From assembly GCA_951799425.1 (NCBI GenBank), contig OX637391.1, positions 54,349,069-54,413,068 on the forward strand: a stretch of 64,000 nt of DNA, read 5' to 3'. Shown here piece by piece: positions 10,603-23,523 of the stretch. Both the position numbers and the translations under genes were made by a program. The first letter of the stretch is position 1. Each line of letters begins with the position of its first letter. Source of the DNA: Ilex aquifolium. Its lineage: Eukaryota; Streptophyta; Magnoliopsida; Aquifoliales; Aquifoliaceae. The notes under the pieces were generated by a model. The model was not told the origin of the DNA and searched no databases. It saw only the letters and a list, made by a program, of their open reading frames with translations.

Positions 10603-11364
10603 GTTGTATTTCCAGCATTGGAGAGCTTGCATCTCCGTCGACTGCACAAAATGGAAAAGATATGGCACGAACAATTGCTTTCCGCCGGGAACTTCAACAG
10701 ATTGACTAAACTGTCAATAAGCAACTGTGGAAAGCTAATCACAATTTTTCCATCCAGTTTGGTACAATTGTTACAAAATTTGGTACATTTATCTGTTTTA
10801 AATTGTGTTTTGTTGGAGGACCTATGTGAAGGACATAATGCAACTTCAGTAACACTACCAAGGATAAAGAATTTTGAATTGTTGGGTATACCAAGCTTGA
10901 AGGATTTATGGTGGAACAAGGTCTGCCCTGAATCTCTTAACTTCCAGAATCTCACAAAGCTTACTATTGGAGGATGCAAATGTCGAAGATATCTTCTCTC
11001 TTTTACCGCATCGAAACTTCTTATTCAACTTGAATATCTTAAGTTAGTAGAATGCGACATGATGAAAAAGATAATAGCAACTGAAAGAGAGGAAGATGCA
11101 GTGGTTGTTGACACAATTGTGTTCCCTAAATTATTTGAGCTTCGCCTCTCTCAATTGCCAGAACTCACAAGCTTCTACAAAGGGAATTGTACTTTAGAGT
11201 TCCACTCTTCGAGAACTTTGTGGATTAAAAAATGTCCCAAGATGCGAACATTTGTTGGTTCAAGCACAAAAAGGTCAAAAGAAGCAAGTGAAGAATGGTT
11301 GGAGGGACAAATAGATCAAGAAGGCAACTCTAACCTCACCATACAACTATTTTTCAATGAAAAG
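10603..11364 (+). CDS. LRR exon, type A (A3), orphan NLR cluster 1
   Basis: A full 762-nt phase 0-0 exon, acceptor ending 10602 and donor GTACGT at 11365. The protein starts VVFPALESLHLRRLHKMEKI and ends TIQLFFNEK, with no stop. It is nearly identical to the CNL exon at 39846-40607, including the LHLRRLHKM and LEYLKLVECDMM variants. The preceding intron (10291-10602) contains DNA like the intron after CNL exon 1 (35722 onward), which shows that cluster 1 was copied from the CNL gene and reshuffled. Confidence 0.75.
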
Positions 11365-12016
11365 GTACGTGCTCTCTCTCTCTCTCTCTCTCTCTAAACT
11401 ACTTATGTACACAAAGGGAAAACTTGGGAGAAAAATTATCATATATCTATGTTGATTTACCAGTTCCATAGGACGGTGAATTTTTCAGGATAGCAAATGT
11501 GACATGTAACCAATACAAATTATGGTTCCTAGTTCTTCTCTACTTCACTTACCACCTGTATGTGAAAAATACTCATTTCACTTTTTCTTACTTGTAAATT
11601 CAAACTAAAGTAGTGAGAAATTGACTTGAACTTGATTGGACGCAAACTTGAAGCCAGATATACTCTTTTTCATTTTTATAGAAATTGAGACTGATGCATA
11701 CAGACAAAAAGTTATGGCAATTTAGGAGGAATTTTTTTATTAGTAAATCTAGTTATCTATTTATTATTTCTTTTGTTTGGGCCATTGTTTTGTTTTACTA
11801 CCTTATTTCTCAAGGTCAACACATGACTATGAAAATGCCTACGTGACATGTGAAGAAAGTGTGAATTGTTCAAAGTTTTTGACTAATATTGATGATTTTT
11901 CTTATCCTATATTTTAATCAAGCAAAACTGAATTTCTAGTTCATTTTCTCTCCTTGAAGCTTTTAGTATTTGTCTAACTATGAACATTCATGTGCTAATA
12001 TAATGTAAATTGGCAG

Positions 12017-12448
12017 GTTGTACTTCCCACCCTGCACTACTTGACTCTTCAGAGACTAGATAACCTGAAAAAGATATGGCAAAACGAACTTCCAGTTGAT
12101 TGCTTTAATCAACTAAATGTTCTAATTGTGCGTGCATATAACAATTTGTTAGAAGTTGTACCATTCAAATTACTCCCAATGCTACACAATTTGAGCAAGC
12201 TTGCTGTAAGAGAATGTGATTTAGTGGAAGAGGTCTTGGAACAAGGAGAAGATTCTGGAGGAAAACTTGTGTTCCCTAATGTTCACACTCTTGAACTTGT
12301 ACGTCTACCAAACCTCAAGAGTTTCTACTTGGGAAATCATGCTTTGGAATGGCCATCCTTAACAGAAGTGATATTGAAAAACTGTCCCAAGATGCAGACC
12401 TTCTCTTCATGGCTCCAAATTACACCAAAGCTAAATATCAGTTTATAG
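12017..12448 (+). CDS. Terminal LRR exon, type B (B3), recombinant
   Basis: The acceptor ends at 12016. The 5' half (VVLPTLHYLTLQRLDNLKKI..., plus the upstream intron) matches the exon at 41261. The 3' half (LEWPSLTEVILKNCPKMQTFSSWLQITPKL) matches the terminal exon at 43531. It stops at 12446-12448 after NISL, shorter than the terminal exon of the CNL gene, because of small changes in the last segment. It closes orphan cluster 1. A downstream GTATGA (about 12510) and TTGCAG (about 12621) mirror a possible 3' intron in the CNL copy. Confidence 0.65.
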   Translation, partial: VVLPTLHYLTLQRLDNLKKIWQNELPVDCFNQLNVLIVRAYNNLLEVVPFKLLPMLHNLSKLAVRECDLVEEVLEQGEDSGGKLVFPNVHTLELVRLPNLKSFYLGNHALEWPSLTEVILKNCPKMQTFSSWLQITPKLNISL

Positions 12449-13936
12449 GGTGGTTGGAAAGGTTCTGGAAAGGCGACTTTTAACAGCATTGCCCAACGCG
12501 TTTTCAAAGAGGTATGAACTAATGTTGATACACTTTAGGTTCTCATCATTTCCATTATTTTCAAACCTTTAGTTTTTGACTTGTAGACATCATTGTTGCA
12601 TTGCATCGCAATTACTTGCAGGGTTGAAGAATAGTGTGTTGACCAGTAATGGAAATTAGCTTTGATTCTGAAAGGAATTTAGTATCACTATTTTGTCTTT
12701 CTCTTGGGTAACTGTTTAACAATGAAAATTAGCTTGATTGGGAAAGTAATAACATCCATGTGCTTTTTCTGTTTCTTTTCAAAGTAGGAGGAAACCACTA
12801 GCACTAAAAAAATATAGGAAACATTCTTCAGGGTTGATTGTAAGTATGTCATTTGAGTGAAAATGTTTCCTTCTGCCATGTGATAATTTTTTCTCAACTA
12901 TTAAAAATGAATCAGTTTAAAAAAAAAAAACAAGATTCATTCTAATATAGCGTCCAGCTACTCAACTCTTCATCTGATTTTGTGATGGACCTTCATGTTG
13001 GGCCTCATGGCCCACACTTTCTAGCCTCTACAAGCTCCCGTTCATATTCATGTCATATTAAAATTTATTAAATTTGTTTTAATTTATTTATAATTGAATA
13101 TAATTAAAGTAGTATTCAATTAGATTTACATTAAATATTATTGAGTAAAATTATATATAATTAAAGAATTAATTATTAAATATGACACTTTCTAAACATA
13201 TTTAGCTACGTGGGAGCGACAACTATATGACTGTTGTGCATCTCCAATCTTAATTTTAACCTAAAAAAGTGGGGTGAGAATCCTCTCCTGTTAGCAAAAT
13301 TAAAAATAGAATTGTTGTTGATTGAAAGAGTGTTGTTTTAGATCAAAACGACGTTATTTATGATATTAATTTTCTAATAGCAGAGAAGTCGGACCAAAAA
13401 ATGTGTTTATAAAAAAAAATTTAACTAAAAATGTGATTTTTAAACACACTTTTTTTTGAACGTTCTAAACACTCCTTTAAAGGAGTTATTTTGCACAAAA
13501 AAATGCGTTTGGTAATCACGTCTTTTTGAGAAAAAATATCACATAGAGAGTTATTTCTTGAACCTCATTATTAGTTTTAGATTAGTTGTAAAATCAGAAA
13601 TTGAGTTCGAAGTTTGTCAACTTTCTTGGAGTCAGGCAATAAGTGAATTCTCTTTACGGATGTGCTATAAATTCATATATTCTGAATTTAAAACTTATCA
13701 ATTCTGTTAAGCGGAATTTATCCTTGTGAATTCTTTAATTATGAAGTGAATGATATGGCTTTGATTGAATTAAGAAAGAGATTAATGAAGATACATAGCA
13801 TGATACGGGTAATAAAAAAAAAACTAAAAAACTAAAAACTGAAACCCAGAACCGCCATATTCGATCCCTAAAACTCTAAACCCCAACTCTCAAGTCACTA
13901 AACCCTCAGTCTCTCTCACACAAAACTTGAATCAAA
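12449..13936 (+). other. Gene-free stretch: NLR 3' region, then p32/MAM33 5' flank
   Basis: 12449-12950 is the 3' flank of LRR cluster 1 and aligns with 44038-44570. From about 12951 (GCGTCCAGCTACTCAAC) it aligns with 4341 onward but lacks the foldback MITE: one ATTAAAAT at 13057-13064. 13065-13936 is p32/MAM33 upstream DNA ending in the conserved CCGCCATATTCGAT leader. No other coding sequence is seen. Confidence 0.7.
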
Positions 13937-16065
13937 ATGGCTTTCAGTTCAATACTTAGCAGGTTCGCTTCACAAGTTCTTCCTCTGGCGATTGGAGCCA
14001 TCGGAAGTCAAAGGTACTACCACCACTGCCCTGTTCTGTTTTCCGCCGTTAATCACAGCTGTCTCTCTCGCAAGCTCTTTCAAAGTTCATTTCCATCGGC
14101 ACTTAACTACTCTACCAAGCGCCCCAGTTCTGATGAGTCTCTCATCCAAGTCATTGAATCAGAGATCAAATGCGCCAAGAATTAAAAAGATTAGTTTCAT
14201 TAAGACGTGCAATTATTTAACACCGAGTTCACAAAAATAATAATCTAAAATTTCGTTTATAAATATAATATTTTCGGGTTTATGCGTTTAAACCCTGTTT
14301 TTTTTTTTTTTTTTCAGATTTATTTGATGAATTTTTGTTTTATTTTTTGTTTTTATGTCCACGAGTGAGGTGAAGGTGATTTATTTGGTACTTCTGCTAA
14401 TCTCATGTCGACGAATTATGAGTTTTGGATGCATAATCGATACTAATAATTCTGCCAGATAACGCCCAAGAACCACAATCCAGAAAACTCAATATAAGCG
14501 CCTGCCACACCTTAGTAGCTTCAAATACCCTGCTTCGTTCCAGTGCCTTAATCAAGGTGAGCATACACAGCTGCAATTACCTAAATCTGGATTTTGGTAG
14601 CCAATTTTTTTTTTCAATAACACTCTTTTTGTTTTGACTTTTTTTAGGTCTAAAGGACTATACATGGAAGATCTTTTCCATTAAAATATGTTTTTCCTTC
14701 TCATTTTTCGGGTGTTTGGTGGAAGATCAGTAAATAATCTCTTTAAATGCGCAAAATACCAAGACAAACATGTGAATGGACATGGATATTACAGTGCCAA
14801 ACATATTTGATTGTGCTCTATTTGTAGATGAATGAGTATAGATGTTCTAATATGTATAGGCATCTATAGGTGTGCAACATGCTTATAACTTTGTACAAAC
14901 ACATGTATAGACGCATATAAGAGTGTGTTGTGGGAGAGCCGGAGAGGGGGGGACTTGGATATGCATACGGTGGTGGTGGTGGCATTAAGTGTAATGCTAA
15001 ATGTAAAAACTTCAAGTTGTAAACAGGCTTCTGAAATTTTATATAGGCCATTGTTTGTTGTCTTTAGGCTCCTATATGGTAGAAGAAATGTAGTACGACT
15101 CTTCTTAGATGATGTTTTATGTTGCTTGGATCTTCAAGGACAGTTAGCTAGGGTAGTCATTACGTCAAATCAACTCAATTGTGTAAATCTTTTATCTCAG
15201 CTATTTGGAGTCGGTTACATGAATCTTAATATTGTGGTCATTACCTTTCAATAATCTTGCTTATCAGGCAAAACTCACTGGTTATTTTATGTAGAAGCTG
15301 TTTGAAGTTTCCAAAATAATAGAAGATTCCATTCATTCATTATTTTTATTATTAGACCTTTAGGTTTTATCCCAACAAGATGACATGTGCTTCCTTGAAA
15401 AGTTGTATCATGCTTGTCGTCTCTTCATATTTCTTTTTGTAGGTTGAAGACGCTCCAGAGGGGTTCCCTTTCAAAATTCAAGATACCCATGGGCAACAAA
15501 CTATATCTCTGAGCAGAGGATATCAGGGTAAAACTATTGATGTTGAAGTTTCACATGCCTGATGAGAATGATGAAAATGACAACAAAGACAATGACGAAG
15601 GAAGTGATGAAAATAATGGCAAAGACGATGATGAGGATGATAGTGAAAGGGGCAGCATTCAACTGGATGTAAAAGTTTCCAAGAAGGGTGAACTCTGTTT
15701 GGAGTTTAGTTGTACAGCTTTCCCGGATGAGGTTGAAATTGACAGTTTGTCTATTAAGGATCCTAATGCTGAAGATCAAATTGCCTATGAAGGACCTGAT
15801 TTCTCGTAAGTTTTAATTTTTGAAGAATTATGTTTTCGAACTTATGGTGGTAGTTGATTTTATTCTGCAATATATAAAAATTCCTCCTTTTTAATTTTTT
15901 GTATAGGGATTTGGATGAGAATTTGCAGAATGCTTTCCACAAATATCTTGAGACCAGGGGATCAAGCCAAGCATGACCAATTTCTTGCATGAGTACATGA
16001 TCAACAAAGACAGCAGAGAATATTTAATGTGGCTGAAGAACCTCAAGAAGTTTATAGAGGCTTAA
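13937..16065 (+). pseudogene. p32/MAM33 (mitochondrial glycoprotein family) pseudogene, copy 2a
   Basis: p32/MAM33 proteins form acidic trimers in the mitochondrial matrix. Exon 1 starts at 13937 (MAFSSILSRFASQVLPLAIG); the presequence is rich in S, R and hydrophobic residues. It ends early at 14185 (...SEIKCAKN) because about 90 bp holding the exon-1 end and splice donor, present at 45839-45930, are missing. Exon 2 is 15443-15805 (VEDAPEGFPFKI..., acidic DEND/DDED tract) and has one extra T near 15551. Exon 3 is 15907-16065 (DLDENLQNAFHKYLE..., WLKNLKKFIEA) and lacks one A near 15961, putting a TGA in frame. It therefore has three independent defects and is very likely nonfunctional. Confidence 0.85.
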
Positions 16066-16947
16066 CAAAATTAGGCTGGTAAAACATAATCGTTGGAATT
16101 TGTATTCCATGGACTGCGTTTCTCTTTGTCATTTGATTCTTGTATACATGCCATTGGCATTTTGTATTTAATGTGCTTCTCTCAGTTGATTTATTTATTT
16201 ATAAATCATCTATTTTTAGAAAGAAAAAAAAATCCCTTTCAGGTACTTGATTTATTTTTTTCATTTAGCCTTTGTTTTTGGCATGTGGAGGAAGTTTATG
16301 CATGTAGTTGGGTTTAGACAATTTTTTGGGTCCTGCAGAGAGTTTTGAATTTTTTTTTGCCTCTTTAATGGACATCTTTTCTTTTTCTCTTGCTTACAAT
16401 ATTGTTTTTGTTTGATTGATAAATTAATTCAATGTCCAGGTTCTATTTAATGGCACCAATATGACTTTGGGTACTCATTGCTGGTTTAACTGAGTGCTAT
16501 CTAGCAATAACCTTGTTACTATTTTATTATTTGATTTGATCTGTATTTTATCGATTTCCAAATAAGCAAGTCAGAGACGAAGCACATTATATTAATGCCT
16601 TGAAGATGAATACACTAGATTGGTTGTTAAAACATATTCAGATTTGTGGGATTTCGTTTAGTGATTTAATATGTGTTTTTTTTTTTTTAGTACGTCACTT
16701 TTTTTTGCTTTAAACTTGAATTAGTACATAATTTTAAAACAAATAGTTTCCTACTTTAATTTCTGTCATATTCTATGATTGTGTTTTTCAATCTTTGTTT
16801 TTCTGCTAATTGCATAGTTTTTTAATTTCAGTTTGATTTTACTAGAAATGTTTATAATGAATCTGGCATCCGGTTGGCATGGATTGGGTGTCCGAAAGTG
16901 GTGGTTACTAGTTGGGGCAAGGGTGGGGGTGTGTTTTGTGCAAGTGG
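16066..16947 (+). other. p32/MAM33 downstream region, copy 2a (noncoding)
   Basis: Aligns with 47117-48000 and 60850-61695. It is T-rich, with no long conserved ORF. It is interrupted after CAAGTGG (16947) by the nested insertion. Homology resumes at 24165 with GGGTGCCTATATG. Confidence 0.75.
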
Positions 16948-18597
16948 AGTGCTACAACTTTAGAATTGATCACTCAAATGTAGATTGTGCGAAGTAATAA
17001 ATTTCTCGGGAATCCGAGGTCGAACCACATGGAATTGTGAAAAAAAGAGACAAAACAAAATAAAAGAAAACTGTTTCGAAATTTATTTGAGTAAGAATTT
17101 ATCCAACAGAAAAAAAGTGGGTTGGTTAAAACAATAATTGAAATACCAAAGTATCGGGATACTCTTTTAAATCTACACAGTAATTATTAATGATCAAGTT
17201 TTCGAACTTAATTGAGAATCAACTGAGGGGTAATCCCAATCGGAATATTTAGCGGTGATAATATGAAAACATCAAAAGTTATAATTAATGAATTATTTGA
17301 ATAAATATAAAAATTTACTTGTAGATCACAAGCATTCACCGTGCCCGGAGTCTACAATAAATCAAGCTTTCTAACAGGTAAATCTTATTTTATTGCAAAT
17401 AATAAATCAATTATTTTATGAGAAATTCTAATTAATTAATTCAAGTATGGAATAACCAGCAATTTGACTCGCAGGGAATTTCAAGCATTCGATGTACGTG
17501 ACACAACAAATTAAGAAATTATACGGAGGAAAATTTTTACCAAAAGACAAGAATTAAATTAAAAGAATAAATCATACATTAAAAAGAAAATTGAATCAAT
17601 AATAAATACCGTACTTCATTGAAAGTATCTCCCCTAACTTTAGTTGAGCTTTTAGCAAGCCATAGAACTAGAAAGATGGGAAGAAAAAAATAATAATCAT
17701 CCAAATCCTCCTATTTCAATAGATGAGCGTCTTTATTTATAGTAAAATAAATCCTATGTATAGGTAGAAGATATAAGGTTGGCTTGACAATAATTCTTTT
17801 CCAAAAAGAAGTCTTTTAGGCTCCGTTTGGTTAGAAAGAAAAAGATGATAGAAAGTGAAAATGGTAGAAAGTATAGGAATGTGAAGTGAAAGAAAGGAAA
17901 ATGAAAAAAAAAATATTTTCTTGCATCTGTTTGATTAGGCAGAAAATCTTGTAAGAAAATTTTAAGAAAATTTCATTTTGTAGTTTGAAAAGTAAGAAAG
18001 TTACAAGGATTTTTTTTAAATTGTCAAAATTGACCTTATTTATAACTTCTTAAAATTGGTCATATCCACATGAAACACTATACTTAACATGCTCATTCTC
18101 ATATGAAACACATTAATATTGAACACGCCTACTATTATATTGAACTTCTTAAAAGTGGTCTTATACTGGACACACAAAAAGGCATAACTAAATGCCTCTT
18201 GGAAAATGTGTAGCATTCAAGATTAACAGGAAATGCAGATATAGAAGTCTTGATAAAAAATTCACTTCCAGACCTCTAGTACAACTATCATAACGTATCA
18301 TTTCCTAAACCTGGTGTGATGTAAAAAGAACTAGTATGCTTTGATTGGGTGGTATGGATTGGCAAGAAAACAGTAAAGAAACACATAACTAGAGTTTGGA
18401 CATAGAAACTAAAGAGAAATAGAGCCCGATCAAACATAAACCATGTCCTGTTATACCAACATAACATATAAAGTTATTAAGCCACTCTAAAATCCCAACA
18501 CCAAAAAAAAAAAAAAAAAACCACACTACAAAACTAAGTCCAAGGAATTCATAATCCTTTAATCGAAAATGCATGCACCATCATGACCACCTCACCT

Positions 18598-19676
18598 TCA
18601 ATTTATACCACTGGCACCACCTTGTGATAGGTGTCGAATTAAAAACAAATAGCGCATTTCTTCAGGATATATCAAAAATGTCCTCGCTTTGACCGGATCT
18701 GCATTCAAGTACTCAAAAGCGGTCATTCGACTATCAATATCAAGCGCTTCAACATCCATTACAGCTTTGTAAAGGTCCGAATAATTTACGCAAGGTTTAC
18801 TCTTTTCGTATGCATCAGCTAGTCTTGCCATGTTATTAGCAACTGCATTTATTGTTTCAACAACAATCTCTGCATTTTTTGGCTTCTTTGAATGACGCCT
18901 CATAGGCTTTGAAGAGCCATGGTTGCGTTTGCCTTGTGTTGGTTTCTGGCTACTATCATTGTCTTGTTGATGTCCAGATCCATTGCCTTCTATATCACCC
19001 AAGTCGTCAACTACCATATTCTCATTGTGATCAAAGACCGGCGTGTACTCATCGTCACTAACATCCATTTGTCTTGACAAGTTAGCATTTATATCTTTAC
19101 CTGAACATGCCCATTCTCCAGTTGCTTGATCATTGCCACACACAATAGCTAATTCGTCAATCATATCAATCTTCTTACCACGCAAACCTTTTGCATCTGG
19201 ATTTGCCTATAAAAATATATCAAGCATTATAGTCAAGCATATATGTTGACAAATTGTCATTTTTTTTTTTTTTGAAATGCAAAAAATTAACATTTTGACA
19301 TTGCTATTATGTAAATGATACTTACAGCAACATATATAGCCCAGACTTCATCACTACACTCCACAATTTTTGACACTGGATTCCAAGCAAATCCACTTTT
19401 GCTCAACATGTCTTGTATGACTCTAAATTTTTTCTTGATGGTTTTTAACCGATTAACACAATGGTCTCGAGTGAGAGAAAGGTTAAAACTTGAATTCATA
19501 GCCAATAAAGCTGCAGTATAAGCGTGATCTTTAAAGCCCTTGTCCACTTTATAACCTTCATTAGCTTGATGTACAAGTTCCAGAATGAGACATCGATCCA
19601 TCTCCTTAGACCAGACTACATTTTTTCCTCTTTTCTTCCCATCTCCTGCGAGGGTTTGAGAATCGTCTCGCTCCAT
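18598..19676 (-). CDS. Harbinger ORF1: Myb/SANT-like DNA-binding protein
   Basis: Two exons on the minus strand: 19676-19326 and 19206-18598, with donor GTAAGT, acceptor TTTATAG and phase 0, giving 319 aa. Residues about 20-115 form a Myb/SANT-like (Myb_DNA-bind_3 type) domain: VVWSKEMDRCLILELVHQ near the start, then NRLKTIKKKF and WNPVSKIVECSDEVW. An acidic and Ser/Gln-rich linker and a basic patch (KPMRRHSKKPK) follow. In known Harbinger systems this protein brings the transposase to the nucleus and to the element ends. It lies about 190 bp downstream of the transposase gene in the same direction. No stop or frameshift is seen. The start is the first ATG before the Myb domain. Confidence 0.88.
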
Positions 19677-19866
19677 TCCTAAAATTACAGCTCACATATA
19701 TTGAATAACAATAAACAAAAGAAACATAGTCAATTTTGAAATAGCATACATGCACAATTGAAAGACAAACTAGATCAAAAACAAGGTAGTATTTATTTTC
19801 AATTCCCCAGTAAAGAGACATACACTACCATTTACATTTAACAAAAAATATCAAAATACAATATCA

Positions 19867-21228
19867 TCAAGTATCCAAATGATGCCCATTACAAAAATCA
19901 GTCCACATTTCATTCATTATTTGTGTTCGAATTCTTTTTCCTTCCCTTCCATCTTCAGCCCTTGTTAATTGTGTGTCGACAACATCATGTGTTGTGGCGG
20001 GTTGATGTCGGATCTCTCGATCAACAATGGCTAAGAGTGGATCATCTGGCATCACTCCTCGAATATGATTGTGCACAATACAACAAGCAATTACTATCTT
20101 CGTCTGAGTAGTATATCCAAACATTGGCTCATCAACTAAGATTCGAAATCTTTTTTTTAGTACCCCAAAGGCTCTCTCAATTGCGTTCCGTAAAGATGAA
20201 TGCCTATGGTTAAACAACTCTTTAGGTGTGGTTGGTACACGACCTCTTATTTCATTTAAGTGATATCTTGTACTTCGGAATGGGGTAATATAATGCTTTA
20301 GCAATGGAAATCCCGCATCAACAAGATAGAATTTTCCTACACAAAGAATAACATGTTATTTAGTGGAGGTATTTTATGTTTGAAATAATTATTAGTATTG
20401 TTAAAATACGTAATTACCTGGAGGACATGTAATTCCATGCTCCCGAGTAATAGCACAACCTAAGATCCTAGAATCAGCTGCTGAGCCTTCCCAACCGGAT
20501 AATACATAGGTAAATCTTAAATCTAGCGTGCAAGCAGCTAGTACATTTTGTGAAGGCCATTGTTTTCTACCACGAAATCGGGCAACATATTCAGCTGAAA
20601 CTTTCACAGGAAGATGTGTACCATCGATTGCTCCCACACAATCCTACTTGCGTCAATAACAAATGAGAAATGCATGGAAGAAAAAAACTCCAACTTATAT
20701 TCAAAGGTGTTATCTATAATGAAATGTTACCTTAAAATATGGCCACATCCTGTGATTTTCGCGTATTTCTCTAGGTGTCTCCATTCCAGAAGTAGGTTGC
20801 TTTAAAAAGTCATCTTCCATGCCTATTATAGCATTTAAGACTATGTGGAAATATCGGGATATGGTTTCTCCAGACCTCTTAAAGTAGCATTTTGCACTAC
20901 GATTCTTGAGATTGTGTGATATTATATGCAAAAACATTGCTAATTGTTCCTCAACACTACAGTGCACAGTATCCTTTAACCTTCCAGTTCCTTTAAAAAT
21001 GTATACAAATCTTTGAAAAGACTCCACATTCATTCTTAATAGATTATGACAATGTTCATCACTTTCTGTCACGTCGCCCACAAATTCACGTTGTGTTAGA
21101 TAACAATTATGTTGTGGCTTCTCTTCATATTGTTGCAAGTAGTGAGAACCATACATAACAGTCATGGCGCCAACAAATTGTGCATAAATAAGAACAATCT
21201 CGTCATCATTATCATCATCGATATCCAT
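19867..21228 (-). CDS. PIF/Harbinger transposase (DDE superfamily nuclease)
   Basis: Three exons on the minus strand: 21228-20731, 20643-20418 and 20336-19867. All have GT-AG junctions and the lengths (498+226+470) sum to 397 codons plus stop. The catalytic triad is visible: Asp173 in GAIDGTH, Asp223 in GSAADSRIL and Glu295 in RNAIERAFGVLKKRF. This is the DDE_Tnp_4 pattern of harbinger transposase-derived nucleases. The N-terminal part (about 60-150) carries the helix-rich region with LRMNVESFQRF. The sequence is open throughout with no missing key residue, so the element may be autonomous. It is more likely a true transposase than a domesticated ALP/HARBI1-like gene, because it sits between perfect TIRs. 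Confidence 0.92.
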
Positions 21229-21528
21229 CTAAAAGATCGAATATTAAAAAAAAGTCACAAAAAAGAACACATCATTAAAAATACAAATAAAAATATGGAA
21301 ATATAGATGAAACAAACACAAAAATAAGATAGTAATTACCAACTAATAGTTTATGTAAAGCACAATCAAACTTTCTATTTTCCTTTTTTCACAAATTCAC
21401 GTTGTGTCATGAAGCTTTCTTTTTCCACTTTTCTCCCTTTTTCTTCATTGTCTCATTGTAGTTGTAGAAGGATGGCAAAAAAAAAGGTTGTAGAAGTAAT
21501 AAATTGATGAGGGCAGTCCCATTATTCA

Positions 21529-21837
21529 TGAAATTTGTTCTAGTGGTACCCCACTGTACATTGCAGCAGCAACTTTGTTCACATGAACCTGAGTCATCAC
21601 TCTGGTCTTAACCATGTTCAATGGCGTTGTCAAAGAGGCTGAAATTGCACCCGCCAATGCCCCACATCATGCACTATGAAATGGCTCCAAATGAGCCTGG
21701 TTTGTCCGACTCAATACAACATCTTTCAAGTACTCAAAAGACGAATAACTCAACACGCCAGCAGATAAATTCCTAAGCAATGTAGCTGAATACCCCGCAT
21801 ACAAACCCATAACACCATCTTTCTCCAAAATTCTACC
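21529..21837 (-). pseudogene. Captured fragment of a mitoferrin-like mitochondrial carrier gene
   Basis: Read on the minus strand it gives ILEKDGVMGLYAGYSATLL, then RNLSAGVLSYSSFEYLKDVV, then after one in-frame TGA (21669-21667) GALAGAISASLTTPLNMVK, then TRVMTQVHVNKVAAAMYSGV. This is the middle of a mitochondrial carrier, closest from memory to the plant MITOFERRIN-like 1 type. TTPLNMVKTR stands where carriers have the Px[D/E]xx[K/R] motif, with Asp changed to Asn. No start, end or intron structure of a carrier gene is present, so it is a piece of about 100 codons. It lies inside the Harbinger, upstream of the transposase. Confidence 0.8.
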
Positions 21838-22379
21838 GAAAAATAGAGAAGTGAAAAGTTAATTTGGTGGGTCTAATTGGGTTTTAATAATAGTTTATTT
21901 TAGTTTAGACATTTTATCAAACACCTACTACCCATATATTCTAACTCATCTACTACATCACAAACTCATACTCAAAACAAAACACTTAACCCAGCAAGCA
22001 ACATACAGATAGGCAGATAAACAAATGATGGAAGATAAAATAGAGAAGATGTGCAGAGAAAAGCAGTGAGTGGTTAAAGTTTTGATACTAGCGATATATA
22101 TCAATTCTACTACACAAAATAAAATAGAGATGGAAGATAAACTCACTCGATCGGACTGAGTAGATGTGCAGAGAGGTCAAGCTGAGAGTTGTATATGAAG
22201 AAGAAAACTTGGAGGAGTTATAGTGTGTTGAAATAGGGGCAGAATGGTACAAAAGATAGAGCCTTCCCAAGTTTCACGGGAAACAAAATATTTTCGTGCA
22301 AATTTGGTGGGAAAATGAATGGCTCCGTTTGCGGGAAAATCAGTCCAGCGGGAAAAAAAAAAAATCCTGAGAAATTTGT

Positions 22380-22862
22380 GGCCTGTTTGGTTTGCGTTTC
22401 AAAAACAGGTATCCGAAAACAGTTTTTGAGAAGAGTTTTAAGAAAATGGTTTTGATATTTTTGGAGATAAAAAACTTGTTTGGTTAGATGATTTCAAAAA
22501 CAATTTTACAGAACAGAAAATAGTAAAACCTGTTTGGACAGCCTAAATATATGTTTGAACATTAATTCAAACATTAATAAAAAAATATAAGAAAGTTATT
22601 TTTAGATTGATAATTTCATAAAAAAAAAATTCAATAAACCAAACTTTAAAATATAATATAATATATAATATAATATAATATAATATATTATATTATATAT
22701 TATATAATATTCTATTATATTATAGTTATATATATGTATATATATAAATTCCTAGATATATATAAATTGGTATATATATGTATATATATATATATATTTA
22801 TAAATTTATATAACTATAATATAATAGAATATTATAATATATATATAAATTGGTATATATAA

Positions 22863-22910
<48 letters not shown>

Positions 22911-23006
22911 TTATAAATTTATAATATATATATAAATTCGTAGATATATATGTATAATATATATATGTATATATATATACATATAAATTCTTATATATAA
23001 ATTCAT

Positions 23007-23042
<36 letters not shown>

Positions 23043-23523
23043 CATATAAATTCTTATATATAAATTCGTAGATATATATATACATATATATACCAATTTA
23101 TATATATATAATATATATAAATATATATATATATATTTATTTATTTATTTATATACGAATTTTAATAATATTATATAATATAATATTTATATATTATATT
23201 ATAATATTATATTATAATATCTATTACATATATATATTATATATTATGAGAGAGAGGAAGAAGTAAAAAAAAAAAAAGAATGAAGAAATTTGCTCCTAAG
23301 GAGACTCGAAGGGCAGACCTCATTAAAGTCCAAAATTGTTCTCCTTGTTTTCAAAATTTTCAAAGAAAACTCCGAAAACAAGCTAGACTTGTTTTCTGTT
23401 TCTTTGACTCAATTCTCAAATTTTTCTAAAATTTGGAGAACAAAAAAGCTAAACAAACAGGTTTTGGGTGTTTTTGAAATTTTGAGAACAAAAAACAGTT
23501 TTCGAAACACAAACCAAACACGC
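22380..23523. mobile_element. Nested MITE-like element with a long TA microsatellite
   Basis: The left end GCCTGTTTGGTTTGCGTTTC (22381) and right end (inverse GGGCGTGTTTGGTTTGTGTT from 23524) form imperfect inverted repeats of about 28 bp. Subterminal Gs, Ts and GAAAACAG motifs are also inverted. The core 22650-23245 is almost pure TA-rich microsatellite (ATATAT, with TAAATTCTTATATA units). No clean target duplication is visible. The ORFs here (for example 22798-23085) are just the repeat translated. Confidence 0.6.

Noticed and set aside
15534-15779. Minus-strand hydrophobic ORF (and 46491, 60152)
   Set aside because: It is the reverse complement of the acidic Asp/Glu tract of p32 exon 2, which reads as Ile/Phe/Val; an artefact.
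22798-23096. Tyr/Ile-rich ORFs on the minus strand
   Set aside because: They are translations of the TA microsatellite, with no protein character.
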